Of a stretch of 64,000 nt of DNA, positions 51,668 to 64,000 are shown one piece after another. The stretch lies in NCBI GenBank assembly GCA_947846985.1, contig CANTUZ010000003.1:58104096-58168095 (forward strand). Reading direction: 5' to 3'. Both the position numbers and the translations under genes were made by a program. Source of the DNA: Fratercula arctica. Lineage: Eukaryota; Chordata; Aves; Charadriiformes; Alcidae. Every line of letters starts with the position of its first letter. Position 1 is the stretch's first letter. The notes beneath the pieces are model-generated. The model worked only from the letters and a program-made list of their open reading frames with translations, was not told the DNA's origin and did no database searches.

Positions 51668-53097
51668 AATGTTTATTCTGCTTTGGTTATTTTAAATAAC
51701 GTTTTTCCCTTCCAGGTGTTTATATAATTTTTTATGCATAATGAAATACAGTGGTACATAATAGGTTTTTAAAGTCTCTTTATTCTTGCAATTTCTGGAA
51801 GACATTTCTGTTTTTAAAGGGAGTTTTATATTCGTATCAGTTAAACAGTAACGTAATGAATGTCAAAATATTATTGCATTTTTGTATAACTGCATCCTTT
51901 ATCAACTTTTCATCTGTTTGTGTTAATTGATGACACAGGTAGATGTATTTCTGCATAAAGTGGTTAATGCAGTCATTAAAAATAATCTTATAGATGGAAG
52001 ATTAGCTATTGTGCAGTTGATCCAAGTTGAATGTCCTAGAAGCAGCAAACTGATCTCGTTAACCCAAAGACCTATGGGGTAGCAGCATGTGTTACCAGGG
52101 AGATGACCAACTTGTGATATTGCAGAGATTTTGTATCTCTTTAAATCTATATAGTGAATATTATAGTTCACAGTAAGTAATTATCACCTAATGTTCAAAC
52201 TACGAAACGAAGGAGCACCTCTGCAGGACTAACAAAACTGAGCTTCTGTTTGTCTTCTAGTTCCCAAACTCAATACAACTTGAAGAACAACTCGGAAATG
52301 TTAGAGGGATCTCATCCTTACTTCAGTTCTCTTCTGGCTTCAATTTTATGTGGACACTGTCATCATGTATTTGTTGATTTCATTTTTTTGGTTTTTTCCC
52401 CCCTTCCCCTTTTTATCAGCAGCTGTCTGCTGAAGATGAGCACGGTGTGTTGGTGCTTAGGCCGGCCTGACTCTCTTTCAAAAATCAGTTGCTGCCCGAG
52501 TGATTTTGGTTTAAGGGCTGAAGTGAAATGAGGTAGCATACGTCAACACACTTCCAAATATTCTTAGGCCAAGGATATGAATGGAATGTGTTTCAGGCAT
52601 TTGCATATAGATTTAGTTCATTTAAACAAGAGAACTGTCCTAGTTTTCAGGATCCATCTGGGTCAGGGCTTCCTGGTTTTGATTGCCTGCAAAGATATTG
52701 CAATTTGACATCTGGCAGAGTGCAATGCCTGGACTTCCAAAAGACTGGTGGGATTAAGTGAGCTATTTAAACCTGTGCAAATCTAGATTAATTTGAGTTG
52801 ATGCAGCAGTTCAGTTACATCACTGGAAGACAACTGTCTGTTAACATTCAACTATAGAATTTGAAAGTTCACCACAAATAAGGCAGGGTGGGAAGAAGAG
52901 CTTTCGGGTGTTATGAAGAGATAAATTAGGAGTTTGTTTCTAAGCTAGGTCAGAGAGGACAAGAATAAGAAGATGAAAGGGAGAAGACTGAGTGAAAGCA
53001 GGACAGAGAAGATTAGCAGGTGACATGGAGGAAAAGAGGAATTACCTGTAAGCTGTGGAAGGAAAAGGCGGGGAGGGGGTATAAACAAAAAAGCCAC

Positions 53098-53116
53098 GGG
53101 GGGGGGGGGGGGGGGG
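53098..53116. repeat. Poly-G run (19)
   Basis: Nineteen consecutive G at the end of a purine-rich + strand stretch (about 52860-53115). It can form a G-quadruplex, and its length is likely to be unstable. Confidence 0.9.
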
Positions 53117-54456
53117 AGAGGATGGCTGTCAATATTAATCAAAATTTTAAAAAAAAATTACTCACTGGTATTCAAATATTTCTGTGAGAAATTTCTTAAA
53201 AAAAAAAAAAATCTGGAAAAAAAAGAGAACTAATGACAGACTTTTGAGAGCAACTGTAGGGAGATAATGAGAAAAATGTGAGGAACTGATTTGCCCTCAA
53301 GTTCCTCTCCCCTAATGTCTTTTCCTACTTCTGTTTTGAAGATACATCTGTAAATAGAAAAACAGGTGAAACCTTGGTCCCTTTGATGTTGGTTGAAAGC
53401 TTAAGACATTGACCGTGTCTAAAAATAGTAATTGCTTTAGCATTTTGCATTTCCAGACTGATAACTGTTTTAGCATTCTTTATTTCCGTACCAGAAGTGC
53501 CATTGCACTGGGAAAATGAGTGGTGTAGTATGGTTCTGTGTTTCTTGGTGATGCCTTCATTAAATTTGCTGACCTTTGAGTAAAAGTGTTTTCCTAAGCA
53601 GTAGTCTCGCCAATGGGACATGAAACCTGGAATTCAGTCAGAGTCTCTGTGACTAGTTGCAAATAGGAGTTAAGACTACAGGCTAGATAAACGATGTGGT
53701 TTACAAACCAAAAAGATCTGTCCCACGGATAGATTTACTTTGCAGTATATATATTGAAGTCAGTTCCACTGGCAACAAAATGTTAGTGCCAGTGTTACCT
53801 TGATGTATTTCATGCCCTTCCCAGCTTCAGCTACGTTGCTTCTTCTGAAAACTTGGGAAAACAAAACTAAGGCCACTATGATTTAAATCTCCCCAAACCT
53901 CAAGCTAGTAACAGCTGCTGGAAGTTGCCTGTGTGTGTTTGGGTGTACTTATACAAAGGATGCGAAGGGACCACCTTAAAGCAACTTGGCTGAGGGATCT
54001 GTGATGTGAGGACAACTCCTGGAGCCTTTCTTGAGCTCCTCTCAAAAGCACCATATACAATTGAGAAAGGGATGTGAATTTAGCAGGTACCCGACTTTGG
54101 TGTTATGCTCTATAGTCTGTCCATAGCAGTCTGCGTGGATCTGACCGCGCCAGGGACTGCCAGTGGCGAGGTGGAAGATGAGGTGGACTATTTAGGTGTC
54201 GTACTTGTTAGGGAATGAACATCAAAGAATGGTGGAAAGTTCTGTCACGGTGGTGGCAGGTAAAGCAGTGTGTGTGGGAAGGGTACGAGTAAGTGATTCC
54301 TGTTGCGTGTGTGTTCGCTAAGCATGAGGTTTTTGGTAGCAAATGTGTTAACATCCTGTGACCTGTTTCCAGAGTCTCCTGCGCTGTCAGAAGAGGGAGG
54401 GGTAGTGCACGATGGCTTCACATAGTTTGTCACCAGGAAAGTTCATTTCTCTGGTT

Positions 54457-54477
54457 AAAAAAAAAAAAAAAAAAAAA
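54457..54477. repeat. Poly-A run (21)
   Basis: Twenty-one consecutive A. No retroposed gene body was recognised immediately upstream. Confidence 0.9.
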
Positions 54478-56636
54478 GGCAAGCTACTTACAGGTGAGAG
54501 TATTAACTCAGTTGTAAGCATGTGTAGTTATTGCATGGTTTTGCAGGCAAACCACAACGTTGCAATAAACAGAAAATTGGTTATAGGTTTTTCTAACTTG
54601 CCTGCCCTGCTACGTGCCTTGTCCTAGTGCAGCAGCTGATTGTGGTTACTGGCCGGAATAAGAAGGGAGGAGTTCCTGGCAGCGACCACAGCTAGACCAG
54701 CTTTCTTTACTTTTCTTTTTTTTTTAACAAAGTGTTAAGTTTCCTTCTAGGTAGGTCACAGAAAATGAAAAGCATGCTCAGTAGTGCTGACTAACCAGCT
54801 AAGTTTCTAGCCTGCAGAAAATACCTAAAATTTTTGTGTACTTGGTTTTCTTTCTAAATTGAAAGGAAGAACAAGGTTCTGAAAAGTTCCCACAGATTCT
54901 GAGAACTTCAATTGAAAAACCTTTTGGAACACAAATGGTGTTTAATCTTTAAAGAAATAGTAGTAGGTTTATGTATTTAGTACTTAATTTATTGCCTGTA
55001 TGACTTTTCATCTCTATTGAAATACAAAAACAACATCTCAAAGTCTTACTGTTGTTTTCATATTCACAATGTCTGTCTTCTGTTATAGTTACGTTTGAAG
55101 AAGAAAACAAGGTGAAATGAATTCCATAATTAATGAGTAGCAGCTGTTTCTAATATTCTTGTCATACTTGCGAATGTTTTTTCTCTCATCAAAAGTTAAA
55201 ATCCTCTTTCTAAATCAATATTCTGTAACACATCATACCTTGTTTTTCTAATGATTTGATAATCGAACTTCTGATAGGATAAGTCAGGAATACTAAAAAC
55301 AGTTTACACGAATCAGAAAAACTGCAAAAAAACCAAACAGACCCAAACCCACACTACTTTTTAGTACTTGTGTCACAAGACTTTACTGCACAAGTAGTAA
55401 CAGAATTAGCGCAGTTGATATGAGATTACTTGCTCCAGATTCTGACATCAAAGAGAGGCAGAGAACATTTCTGTCTTCCGTTTTAGGGTATCTTTTTCCC
55501 TTCCATCATCCTGTTTCCCCACCTCCTTAGAAAATCCTGGGGCAAATGAGCTCAGGATCTGCCAGTCTGGCAGGCAGCTGTGTCTGACTCAGTCTTTGCC
55601 CTCAGTCACGCCACCACTCTGACAGCCTGTTGTCTAGAAATCTTAGGACCTGATTTCTTGTACGTACCAGTATCGTTAGTTTGTGAGCCTTAACATGAGT
55701 TATTATAAAGAGATGGTTTCTGCTGGTAAGGCTTTGTTTTGATTTATGTAAATCTAAGAGATTAAAGTAGGTATTATTTTAACTATTTATGTTGTTTTTT
55801 GAATTATGGCAAGTTTTGTTCCTCTTCTATCTGCTCAATAGTCAGTTGCTCTGATCTGATTTTCTTGACATAATAATTAGCGGTCCTGATGCCTGAGGAA
55901 TGGATTCATGTTTTGAGACTGATATAGTTGCATTTCTTCTTCCTACAGGTTTCCACTGGCTGCAATGACAATAGCATCCTACAGAGTTTTACTAACACAT
56001 ATTTCGAGGATAATTAAGGAGTACAGTGCTGATTAGAGTACATACATAAAATGTCTTAAAGATATGCATTTCTCTGACTGTAAGGAGAGAACATCAGATT
56101 ACATCAGAGGAAACAGAAACACGACGTAGTGTGTTGGATTTTATCTAGTCTCATAGAAGCAGTGTCACATTCATACAAACTGATACTTGTCTGTGGTCAC
56201 TAGTGTTAGTGGGAATGTAAAGCAACATAATTTTAACGAGGTGGCCTCAAAGTCTTTAGTTTAGTGTCTTTCCACTGAGATATGCAGCAACAAGTTGTAA
56301 ATAGCACCAGTACAGTGACAGATGCAATGCCTGTATGTTATCAGGAAAATAAGAGTGGGGATGCTGCATAGAGCCCATTTGTGATGACTATATGCAAACT
56401 AAGCATGCATACAGGCCTAAAAATTACAATTTGTTAGTACTTTATCTTATTCTAGACATTAGCTGTTGACCCTGCATGCTATTCATATTATCAGTGCTTG
56501 AACATCTGCGTTATACACATTTGTTCATACTGAGAATTCTGTGCTAAAATACAGTGTAAGTAATCAGTCTCAAAACACAGAAATTTCTCTCTTGCTTTTT
56601 CTGAAGCTGGCTTTCACTTATTTCTCACAGAAAAGG

Positions 56637-56678
56637 GAAAAAAACAAACAAACAAACAAAAAAAAAAACAAAAAAACC
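56637..56678. repeat. A-rich (CAAA)n tract
   Basis: An A-rich run with several CAAA units, next to the GC-richer island that starts at about 56695. Confidence 0.85.
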
Positions 56679-57009
56679 CCCAGGGTTTATCTTTGATACC
56701 AAAAGCTATTTTCTCCCTTTCCCCGTCCAGAGACCCAGCCATAGCTGAGACTAGTGACTGTTGTTTCCCTGCTATGTGGTTTGGTAGCCCGCAGGACTCA
56801 CGAGCCCGCTCCCACAGTAACCCGCAGCTTATCCTATCCGTTCCCAGCCGTGGTCTTGCATGCTGCTCACCCCCACGGCTCCTGCTGGCTGGCAATCGGG
56901 GCTGACCATTGCCCTGACATGGGCTGGTAAGTGTGAGCCAGATACTGGTTTTCATTTGCTGACCTGTTTCCTTCTACAGAATCTATATGATTTAAAGGAC
57001 AGTAGTACT

Positions 57010-57092
57010 CAAAAAAAAAAAACAAACCCCAAACAAAAAAACAAACAAAACAAACAAACAAAAAAAAACAAAACAAAGCAAAACAAAAAAAA
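57010..57092. repeat. A-rich (CAAA/CAAAA)n tract
   Basis: More than 80 bp made almost only of A with scattered C. The poly-Lys/Asn/Gln frame across it is an artefact. Confidence 0.9.
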
Positions 57093-60000
57093 CTGACCAG
57101 AAAGAGCTTTTCAAATAATCCTCCATGGTCATAATTATGCAGTTTTATATAACTGAAATGTTTGAGTACTAACATGCAGTGTAAAATGATTAATTAAGAT
57201 TAATTTTACAATTTGCAAGTAATTTAGAAATATAACCATATGTATCTCTTTGTACAAAATCAGGATTTTGGATATTTGTCTTTAGAGTGCTGGTAAGTTT
57301 AGATAATACATGGAATTTCCAACAGAAAAATACAGCTCAGAGGACAAAATCTCTGACCCAGTGCAGGCAGCCCCACTTAATTAAAGGATTTGTATTTATT
57401 TTGGTTTTACCTTTTCAGGGCACATAAATGGCAAATACTGTGTTTGTGTAACATTATTCTTGACATATGTAGACTTTTGTAATTAAATGAGCCATATTTT
57501 CTGAACAAGATAAGAGATTAAAAGAACAGGGTACTATTCTTGAGTGTAGAAAGTCTGTTTGATTTTTTTTTTTTTTTTTAAAACATAGGTTTTCAACACT
57601 GTGTCTATTATATCGGGTAATGTATAACCCAAATCAACAATAAAACAAATATCCAGGTGTGATGTCTTGCCGAGGTGCTCTGCTGACTTCACAGAGCCAG
57701 TTGCTGTCCTGAGAATCATGGTGTAGATCTGAGGTGGTTTTCCTGTCTGTTCTCACAGATTTACGCAGCAGTTTGCTTCATTATGTTCAATGGTAAATCT
57801 TTGTCTAAAGTTCTGCCCCAAACAAGGAGCAGAAAATGTTTTCAGGTTTCTTTTCTGTCACTTGAGTTGCATAAATACTTACCTCTACAATCTCTCCTGC
57901 AGTTTCTTCTTCTAGGTGGCAATGACTGGTTCTGGATGTTGCTCCGTCCTGCATTGTTTTTTCTGATTTTGTTGTGAGGAGGATGTTCTACTAGGACGTG
58001 TCTTCTAAAGGAACATTTAGCAGTGAACAAAAGCATCCTCTTTTGATTTCTAGCTGCACCTCTCTGGAGGGGGGATCAACTATAAACAGAGTTTCAGATG
58101 TCCAGTTCTTAAGTCAGAAGGTGGTGAGGTCTGTAGCCTTCCATTGGGCCTCAAGTGTCAAGTTTAAGACAGGAATTTATACGTTTGGGGTTTTTTTTCC
58201 CCTGCTTGTGTAGGTCTTTATTAGTTTCCTTAGTGAACACAGGAATTTACAAAGATGCAGTTATATTTATGATCAAGTGAACAGATAAATTTTAACTTTT
58301 TCTGGTGATGCATGAACTGAAAAAACAGTTTTCCCCACAGTTGCGTAGGTTTCGAAGAATAAGGGAATAACAAGATTGTATTGGATTTGTCAATGAAACG
58401 TTTCACAAACAAACGAAAAGGCACATTCAGTTGACATTTGAAAAGGGCTGCTCTACATTTCTTTGCATTTTAAGTAGTCCTTTTTTCTGGCCACACTCAC
58501 CTTCGTTACTTGCACTTAATGCCACTTGTCGCCACTACTCTGGTTGGTGTTTGTGGTTGCTTCGTAAACTGGAAACACACCAATTTTGAGTCTGAGCTAG
58601 GTGGTGGAAGAATATCTATTGTCATCTCCTCTTCACTTGAAGGCCTTGGGCTACCAATTTGCTGCCCAAGACTCACATTTTCTGTGATTCCCATGCCACA
58701 GCAGCCTGACCGTCTCCCACAGCCTTGTGATGCCACTCCCTGTATCGCCGCAGGGGGTTATTGTGGTCTGGCTGCCAGCCTCTGCCTTGGTCCGTGCTGA
58801 GCTTCGCAGGGGTCCTGTCAGTCCTCCAGCCTGCCTCGGCGTCTCTAAGGGGCTGCCCTGCCCTCAGCACATTGACTGAACCCCCACCTCCAGCCCACCG
58901 TACAAAGGTTTATTGTCACCATTCTCTGGTAGCTTCAAGGTTGGTAGGAGGGTGCACACCCACATGCGCACACACAAGCTCAGGACGATTGCCTAAGTCT
59001 ATTTTTCCTTAGAAAACCCTTCAAAACAATCCACGCTTTGGTTTCCTTTACGTGCGAGTCCACTACAGCGTGGACTTTCAGCCACATACATCTAACACTG
59101 ACTAATATCTGACTTTGTTTTCCTGTTCAAAGAAAATATGCCTCAGAATAGAGCTTCTTTCAATGTACTTCTGCAGCTCCCCAGTGTTTCTGAGTTTTAT
59201 TTAAGGTAATTCTCTCAGCTCAGTTGGAAATCTGCTGAACGCTTCAGGATAGCAGATTACTTTGTGTAAGTGGCTTGGTGGAAGACTCAACCTATAAATG
59301 ATTTAGTACCTGTCTTTCCAGAAGGGATGAAGCTAGGTTACGTGTTCTATAATTCAGAAAATACTTAACGCTTGAGTGAACAGGCATACACACAAAGAAA
59401 CGTGATTCACCCAGTATTAGAGCAAATCTGTTGCTTGTAATTTTTTTTTTTCTTTCATCATTGCTCAGTGTTCATCATTCCATGTTCAATAATGTCAGGG
59501 ATGTAAGATTATGCACCCAGGTCTACAAGGCAGCAGGAACAGTAACAACTCTGTGTAATTGTACTGTTACACTGGAGCATTTAAAAACTTACTGGTTTAT
59601 AAAAACAAATGCTGTTTGTTGCTTTTTCTTTCAGAAAAACTGCTTATTTTGGTGCAGCTGGGTTCAGTGATGTGCCAGTTCAGTCCTACAGAAAATGTAA
59701 TGGCTCTTTTCCTGTGAAAATATGTCTCTGCAGCAGGTATCTGTGCCGTAAACAAATGTGCTGTTTATCAGACCATCTTAAGATGCATGCTCTTCCATTT
59801 GTTTAGGTAAATGTTTATTTACTGAAGTATAATTCACAGCCACTATCATCTTAAAAGTTTCCAGGCAACAATTGTGGCCACTTGCAACACTATGGGAAGC
59901 TTCTACTGCAGGTTTTAATTAAACTGATGAAAAAAACCTGTGAAGTGGATCCACGTGACACTTGTGCATAACGGTAGTCTCTGTGTCTTTATGTTGTGAA

Positions 60001-61261
60001 GACCTTGTTGAAGGTCTTTGAAATGGGAGTTTCACTGGGAATTAATATACCTATCAATCAAAGAAAAAGAATTGCTTTTTTCAGGATCTGATATAGACAG
60101 TTATGTAGAAGATAGTTCTACATAATGAAAAATTCTTACAACAGGAGGACATTGCAAAAGGACTGTAACTCCTCCCAGAGCAACATTCTTCTCTTTCAGA
60201 AAAGAGTGTCCTGTATCGGCAAGTATTACATCTATAAAAACACGTTTTGACTAAATTGCAATAACCGAAGAATTCACGCTCTGAAGGTGGGGGGGAGGGG
60301 GGGAAATTAGCAAAATGGTTTTGATACAGCAGCTATTTAGTCAATAGGAAAGAGTTTTGTAATCTTTTCTATGTGGGAAAACAACCCCACTTCCAAGAGG
60401 TAAAATTTTGTCTGCAGTCAAGGTCTTCTGACAGTCTTTCCCTTCCCACCTGTAACACTGCAAAATTGTCTAAGCAATTGATAATTTTAACCATTGTATG
60501 TAACAGGTATTGGAAGCTAGCACACATGGTATTACACAAAACCTTGTCATCCAGGGATTTGATCAACTAAGATTTAGATAAGATTAACAATTAGAATAAA
60601 AAAAAAAAAAACAAAAACAACCAAGCAAACAAAAAAACACCCTTTTCATATGACCTCTCTATTGCTGTCTCTGCCAAGCTTTGAATCACTGTTGCCTCAG
60701 GTTAATGTTTTACAGGAACACTTAAGTAAATAGATATACATTGATGCCAAGTTCAGTTCTTAGAAGGTAGAATCAGTACTCAGCGGTGAGGAGAGTCAGA
60801 TGTGTGTGCAAGCTAGTAAACAGATTACATTTTGCTATTCTCTCTTATTTGCTGTTGTAATGTTTCTCTCAGTAAATTCTGGGATTTGGGGTTTTTATTT
60901 GTCTTTTGTAATTTCCAAGAAAGTGAGAAGCTTTTGTGTCTTTGGGAAATGAGCTGGGTTTTTCTGCTTGAAGCCTCCCAGTCTCAAAACTGGGGTCATT
61001 TGTTCTAATTTAACCCATGTCCTAGGCTCTGGGAAGAGAAAGGTTAGTTCTACAAGGAAGTGAAATATATTTTGTAAGGGTGGGGTTTTTTTTGTTCCAC
61101 ACCCCTGTTTTCACTGTGAGGAAACTAAATTGGAGGCGAGTGGCCCAGTGAAGTTGTTAAACTGGTATCAGTACTGCAGTAAGTTATATTTTGCAGAAAG
61201 CAAAATATATGGGTTGAAAGTGTTAAAACCGGATTAAATTCAGGAAATAGTCACTACGAAG

Positions 61262-61500
61262 TATTGCTGGAAGGGACCCTGAAAGCATCTAACCCAGCCT
61301 TGTGTCCTGACACGTACAAATACTTGTGTCTGTAACACCTGAATAATTTTTGCTTATTCTGTGTGTAATGAGGGAGACTTCACAACCTCTCCAGGCTCAC
61401 ACCTTCTGTTGCTTCAGTAGCCTCACCATTAGACGCATTTTCTTAGTCTTTAAGTTATATCTCCTGCAAGGTAACACGCACCGATTACCCCTTGTTTAGG
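61262..61500 (-). mobile_element. Diverged CR1 LINE fragment, antisense
   Basis: The + strand reads TTGCTGGAAGGGACCCTGAA, AGCATCTAACCCAGCC, GGGAGACTTCACAACCTCTC and a CTCACCATTAGACGCATTTT stretch. These match the reverse complement of the CR1 3' region in the correct order (GGAAGGGACC...CATCTA..., then GAGACTCCACAACCTCTC, then the TTTCTTA block and the CCGATTACCCCTTG block). It is much more diverged than the copy at 27838, so it is older or from another subfamily. Its terminal octamer repeats are lost. Confidence 0.75.
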
Positions 61501-63597
61501 AAGGCTTGCGAGGCTTTGTTACTTCTGCTTGGAAAGGTCTTAAATGCAACATCTTATGGAAGATTCAGAACGTTGGATTTCCAACATTTCTAAACTGAAA
61601 TAGAAGTGAAGAGAAGATGAACAAGCAGTTAGATCCTACTGTGTTACCTGAAAGCATAGGGAAGATGATGGAAATTTAAAATAACTTCGTTTCAATGGAT
61701 GCGTTGTGACAGTCTATTTATGCCAGCTCGTCCAAAATTCATAAGACAACTGGCATGATTCTTTGGAAAGAAATCTTGTTTTCATCATGCAGTTGTGATA
61801 TAGCTTCAGTACAACACAGATCCCCATTCCTTGCTATGAAAAGTGTGGAGAACTTCATTTTCCAGACACTCATGAGAGTCTGTTAGTGATGATCATGGAA
61901 GTCTCATGTTAGGCAATGCTGCAGAGTGACAGAAGAGGCATTACATTGGTACACCTCTGTCAGACACTCTCAGCTAAAGTGCTCCCAGGAAGGCTGCAAA
62001 CCTGGATGGTGTTATATGGTCCTGGTAGTTCTTGTGCTCTGGAAAAAGGGATACTTCTGTGAGGTATTTGTGTGATGGTCTGACCACCCATTGAGTATCT
62101 CATTCTGTGTGTACCATGAATGTCATGTCCTCATCTCATTCAGAAATGGAGGTCTGTTATCAGACTGATGGGGGAGGAGAAGGGGAGAAGGAAAGGAAGG
62201 GAGGAAAGGAAGAAAGTGTCTTGTATTACTACAGGGATGAACTAATACCTGTTTTAAGTCTAGGTAAGGAGGTTATTTGTACACAGTTCTGTGCTTTAGA
62301 ACATGTTGTGCTGAAATTGCTTGGATATATGGAGTTTGTTTCACTTTTACACGCGAGTTCTGCTTGCTCAGCACACAGAGTAAACAGTTTACCCTGCAGC
62401 AGCTGCCTCCTGATAGCTCCGGGGAAAGGACCTTAAAAGCAGCACTTCCCGTGCTTTCACTCCAGATAAAATCGCAGCAATAGCAAATACCTAACCAAAT
62501 GCAACGTAGCATGGAATTTCAAGCCACCTAGTAGTGATAAAGCATTTGTGGATTTACAGCATTCAGTTAGTCCCTCAGGTGTCCTTCACAGTCACGGGTA
62601 ACACCAGTGCTCCCAGTAAAGCTACAGTAAGTGCTGGTGTGCAATATCCTGGGGCTCAGCTGTCCCAGCAGTAGTCATTCTTCCTCTGAGCACGCAGACA
62701 AACCATCCGGGTCAGGGCTCCTGAGCTCCCTCCCCTCCCATTCTGGAAATGCAGCCCATTTCTATGAGGGATTTATTACTGCATTTACTTAGTTAGAATT
62801 AAGCAGCGTTACTCATGTTCTCTGACAAGAGGCTCTATAGGGCCAGAAGGGAGCTACTAATCACTGGCAGGTAGTATGTGCCTTATACTGTGGTTCATAC
62901 AGTGCTGTAAGGGTGTTTAAAGGATTTGAAAGGGAGCTCTAAGGAGTGGGTGAAAGGTGTGTAGGCAAGAAACTTTGGGTACATGTACCTCCTGCCCTAA
63001 ACAGGCCACCGCATTTCCAAGAGTTCGGTCTTTTCCATAGTAATTTCAATTATAACTTACAAACGGCTTGATGGGGTAAGAGCAGAGACGAGTGTGAAAG
63101 ACAAGTAGAGCCTACAGTGCATGTCAGGCTCTGCTTCAGCTCAGCACTTGGCAGAGAAGTGCTTCTGAAAAGATCGGTGTCTCAGAGAGCAGAGGTAAAA
63201 GTCCTCAGAAATCCTGTAAAAATGTCATTGACCTGGAAAGACCAGAGCTCTGAACTGGCCACTTGGCTGAAGTTATAGATGACACAGGGAATCAGACAGA
63301 AAAAAAGAAAAAAGTAGGAAACACAAAAGAAAAATTATAATAGCCATTGCTATAGAAATTTGATGCTTCACAAACACTCATGATCTCTCAGGTTGTGTTT
63401 CTTGTAATTGGAAAGAGGTGAAAGCCCTGTTCTGAATAGAAGACAGTAGTACTAAGAGGGTTTTGTAAGAACCATTTAAGGCATGTCTGCACAGTAATCA
63501 TAAGCTAATTAATCTTGGTGTTCAGTCAGTAGAGCCAGTCATCTGGAGTAAGTGTGCCGTGCAGATCTACCCTTAGTGACTAAGTCGTAGGACTCAG

Positions 63598-63793
63598 TCA
63601 GGAAGCTGGATCACTGACGTGCTGTGTGATCTCAAGCAAGTTGTTTATTGTCATCATGTTTACTGTACCAAATGTTCTGCAAACTGGTTAGGTTCATTTT
63701 GGAAACTAATGTTGTGTTACAATACAAAGATGAGGTTCCCAGGCAGAACAGCAATTTCACTTAATCTTCTGTTTCCTCATAAGTAAAATGTGG
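63598..63793 (+). mobile_element. MIR-like SINE remnant, interrupted
   Basis: GCTGTGTGATCTCAAGCAAG then TTGTTTA (about 63621-63647) resembles the MIR core GCTGTGTGACCTTGGGCAAG...ACTTA. CACTTAATCTTCTGTTTCCT then CATAAGTAAAATGTGG (about 63758-63793) resembles the continuation ...TTTCCTCATCTGTAAAATGGG. The two halves are in the right order and strand but are separated by about 110 bp of unrelated DNA. Confidence 0.55.
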
Positions 63794-64000
63794 CTTCTTG
63801 CTCCTTCCCTTCCTCCCAGAGAAGAGTTGTGTTTAGTTAAATTTACTTAGTACAATGAAAACACATACCAGTGATTTTGAATTTGAGAATTCTGGAGTTC
63901 AGGTTTGTCATGTTCTGCAGTCCCTGGGTGCTCCAGACTGAGAGAGTAATATATGCTGTACCGTGAGGTGCTTTAAGTACACCCTGCATTACAGAATTGC

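Larger units (their letters stand above)
49186..64000. other. Downstream flank and intergenic DNA
   Basis: No coding exon is supported on either strand after ZDHHC14. The first 2.5 kb may be extended 3' UTR. GC-richer islands occur at about 54100-54400, 56695-56930 and 58500-58900. The repeats seen are listed separately (poly-G at 53098, A-rich tracts near 54457, 56637 and 57010, an antisense CR1 remnant at 61262 and a MIR-like SINE at 63598). No CpG-island promoter of the expected next gene (SNX9) is visible, so it would start beyond base 64000. Confidence 0.7.

Noticed and set aside
56614..56955. 113-codon - strand frame across the A-rich tracts
   Set aside because: Its end is poly-Phe from the A-rich tract, and no domain is present; it is a composition artefact.
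57883..58736. Possible - strand spliced transcript: donor-like GTGAGT near 58497, acceptor-like CCTTTAG at 58005, donor-like GTAAGT at 57882
   Set aside because: Such short consensus sites are expected by chance at this density. The 58506-58736 frame stops just before the donor, and a strong + strand acceptor-like site overlaps the second piece. No protein similarity was recognised.
1..64000. CRISPR arrays, tRNA or rRNA genes, bacterial operons, phage genes
   Set aside because: None seen. The intron-exon gene, CR1 copies and base composition show vertebrate nuclear DNA.

Overview
The window is a piece of a vertebrate nuclear genome and almost certainly avian. It is AT-rich and interspersed repeats are sparse. 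The recognisable ones are CR1 LINE fragments, an LTR of a type I recall from many bird genomes, and ancient MIR-like SINE debris. No prokaryotic gene structure, tRNA, rRNA or CRISPR array is visible. Most open reading frames of 60-130 codons here are chance ORFs in introns and intergenic DNA.

One protein-coding gene is recognisable: the 3' part of ZDHHC14, a DHHC-family S-palmitoyltransferase, on the + strand. Seven coding exons can be joined in frame with consistent splice phases: 10871-11029, 23139-23276, 27229-27277, 32457-32559, 35456-35565, 38719-38821 and 47928-48329 (stop included). They encode the cysteine-rich domain with the DHHC active site, the last two membrane spans, the TTxE motif, the cytosolic C-terminal region and a C-terminal PDZ-type ligand, about 354 residues. 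The family length is about 488 residues, so the first ~135 residues (N-terminus and first two membrane spans) lie upstream of base 1.

Layout: 1-10870 is the end of an upstream intron. 10871-48329 holds the seven exons and their introns. 48330 to about 49185 is the minimal 3' UTR, with further possible poly(A) sites to about 51.7 kb. 51.7-64 kb is intergenic DNA with no gene I can support; in other amniotes as I recall, SNX9 is the next gene on this side.

The most notable signal is the intron at 27278-32456. It begins AT and ends AC, has an exact U12-type donor, and has an exact U12-type branch site 11 nt before the intron end. It is therefore a minor-spliceosome AT-AC intron splitting the codon between the third and fourth membrane spans of ZDHHC14. 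A sense-strand CR1 has inserted inside it. Other points of interest are a second in-frame acceptor 45 bp into the last exon, an antisense-oriented LTR ending about 250 bp before an exon, a G-quadruplex motif near the end of the last intron, and several candidate conserved non-coding elements. I found no evidence of a previously undescribed multi-gene system.
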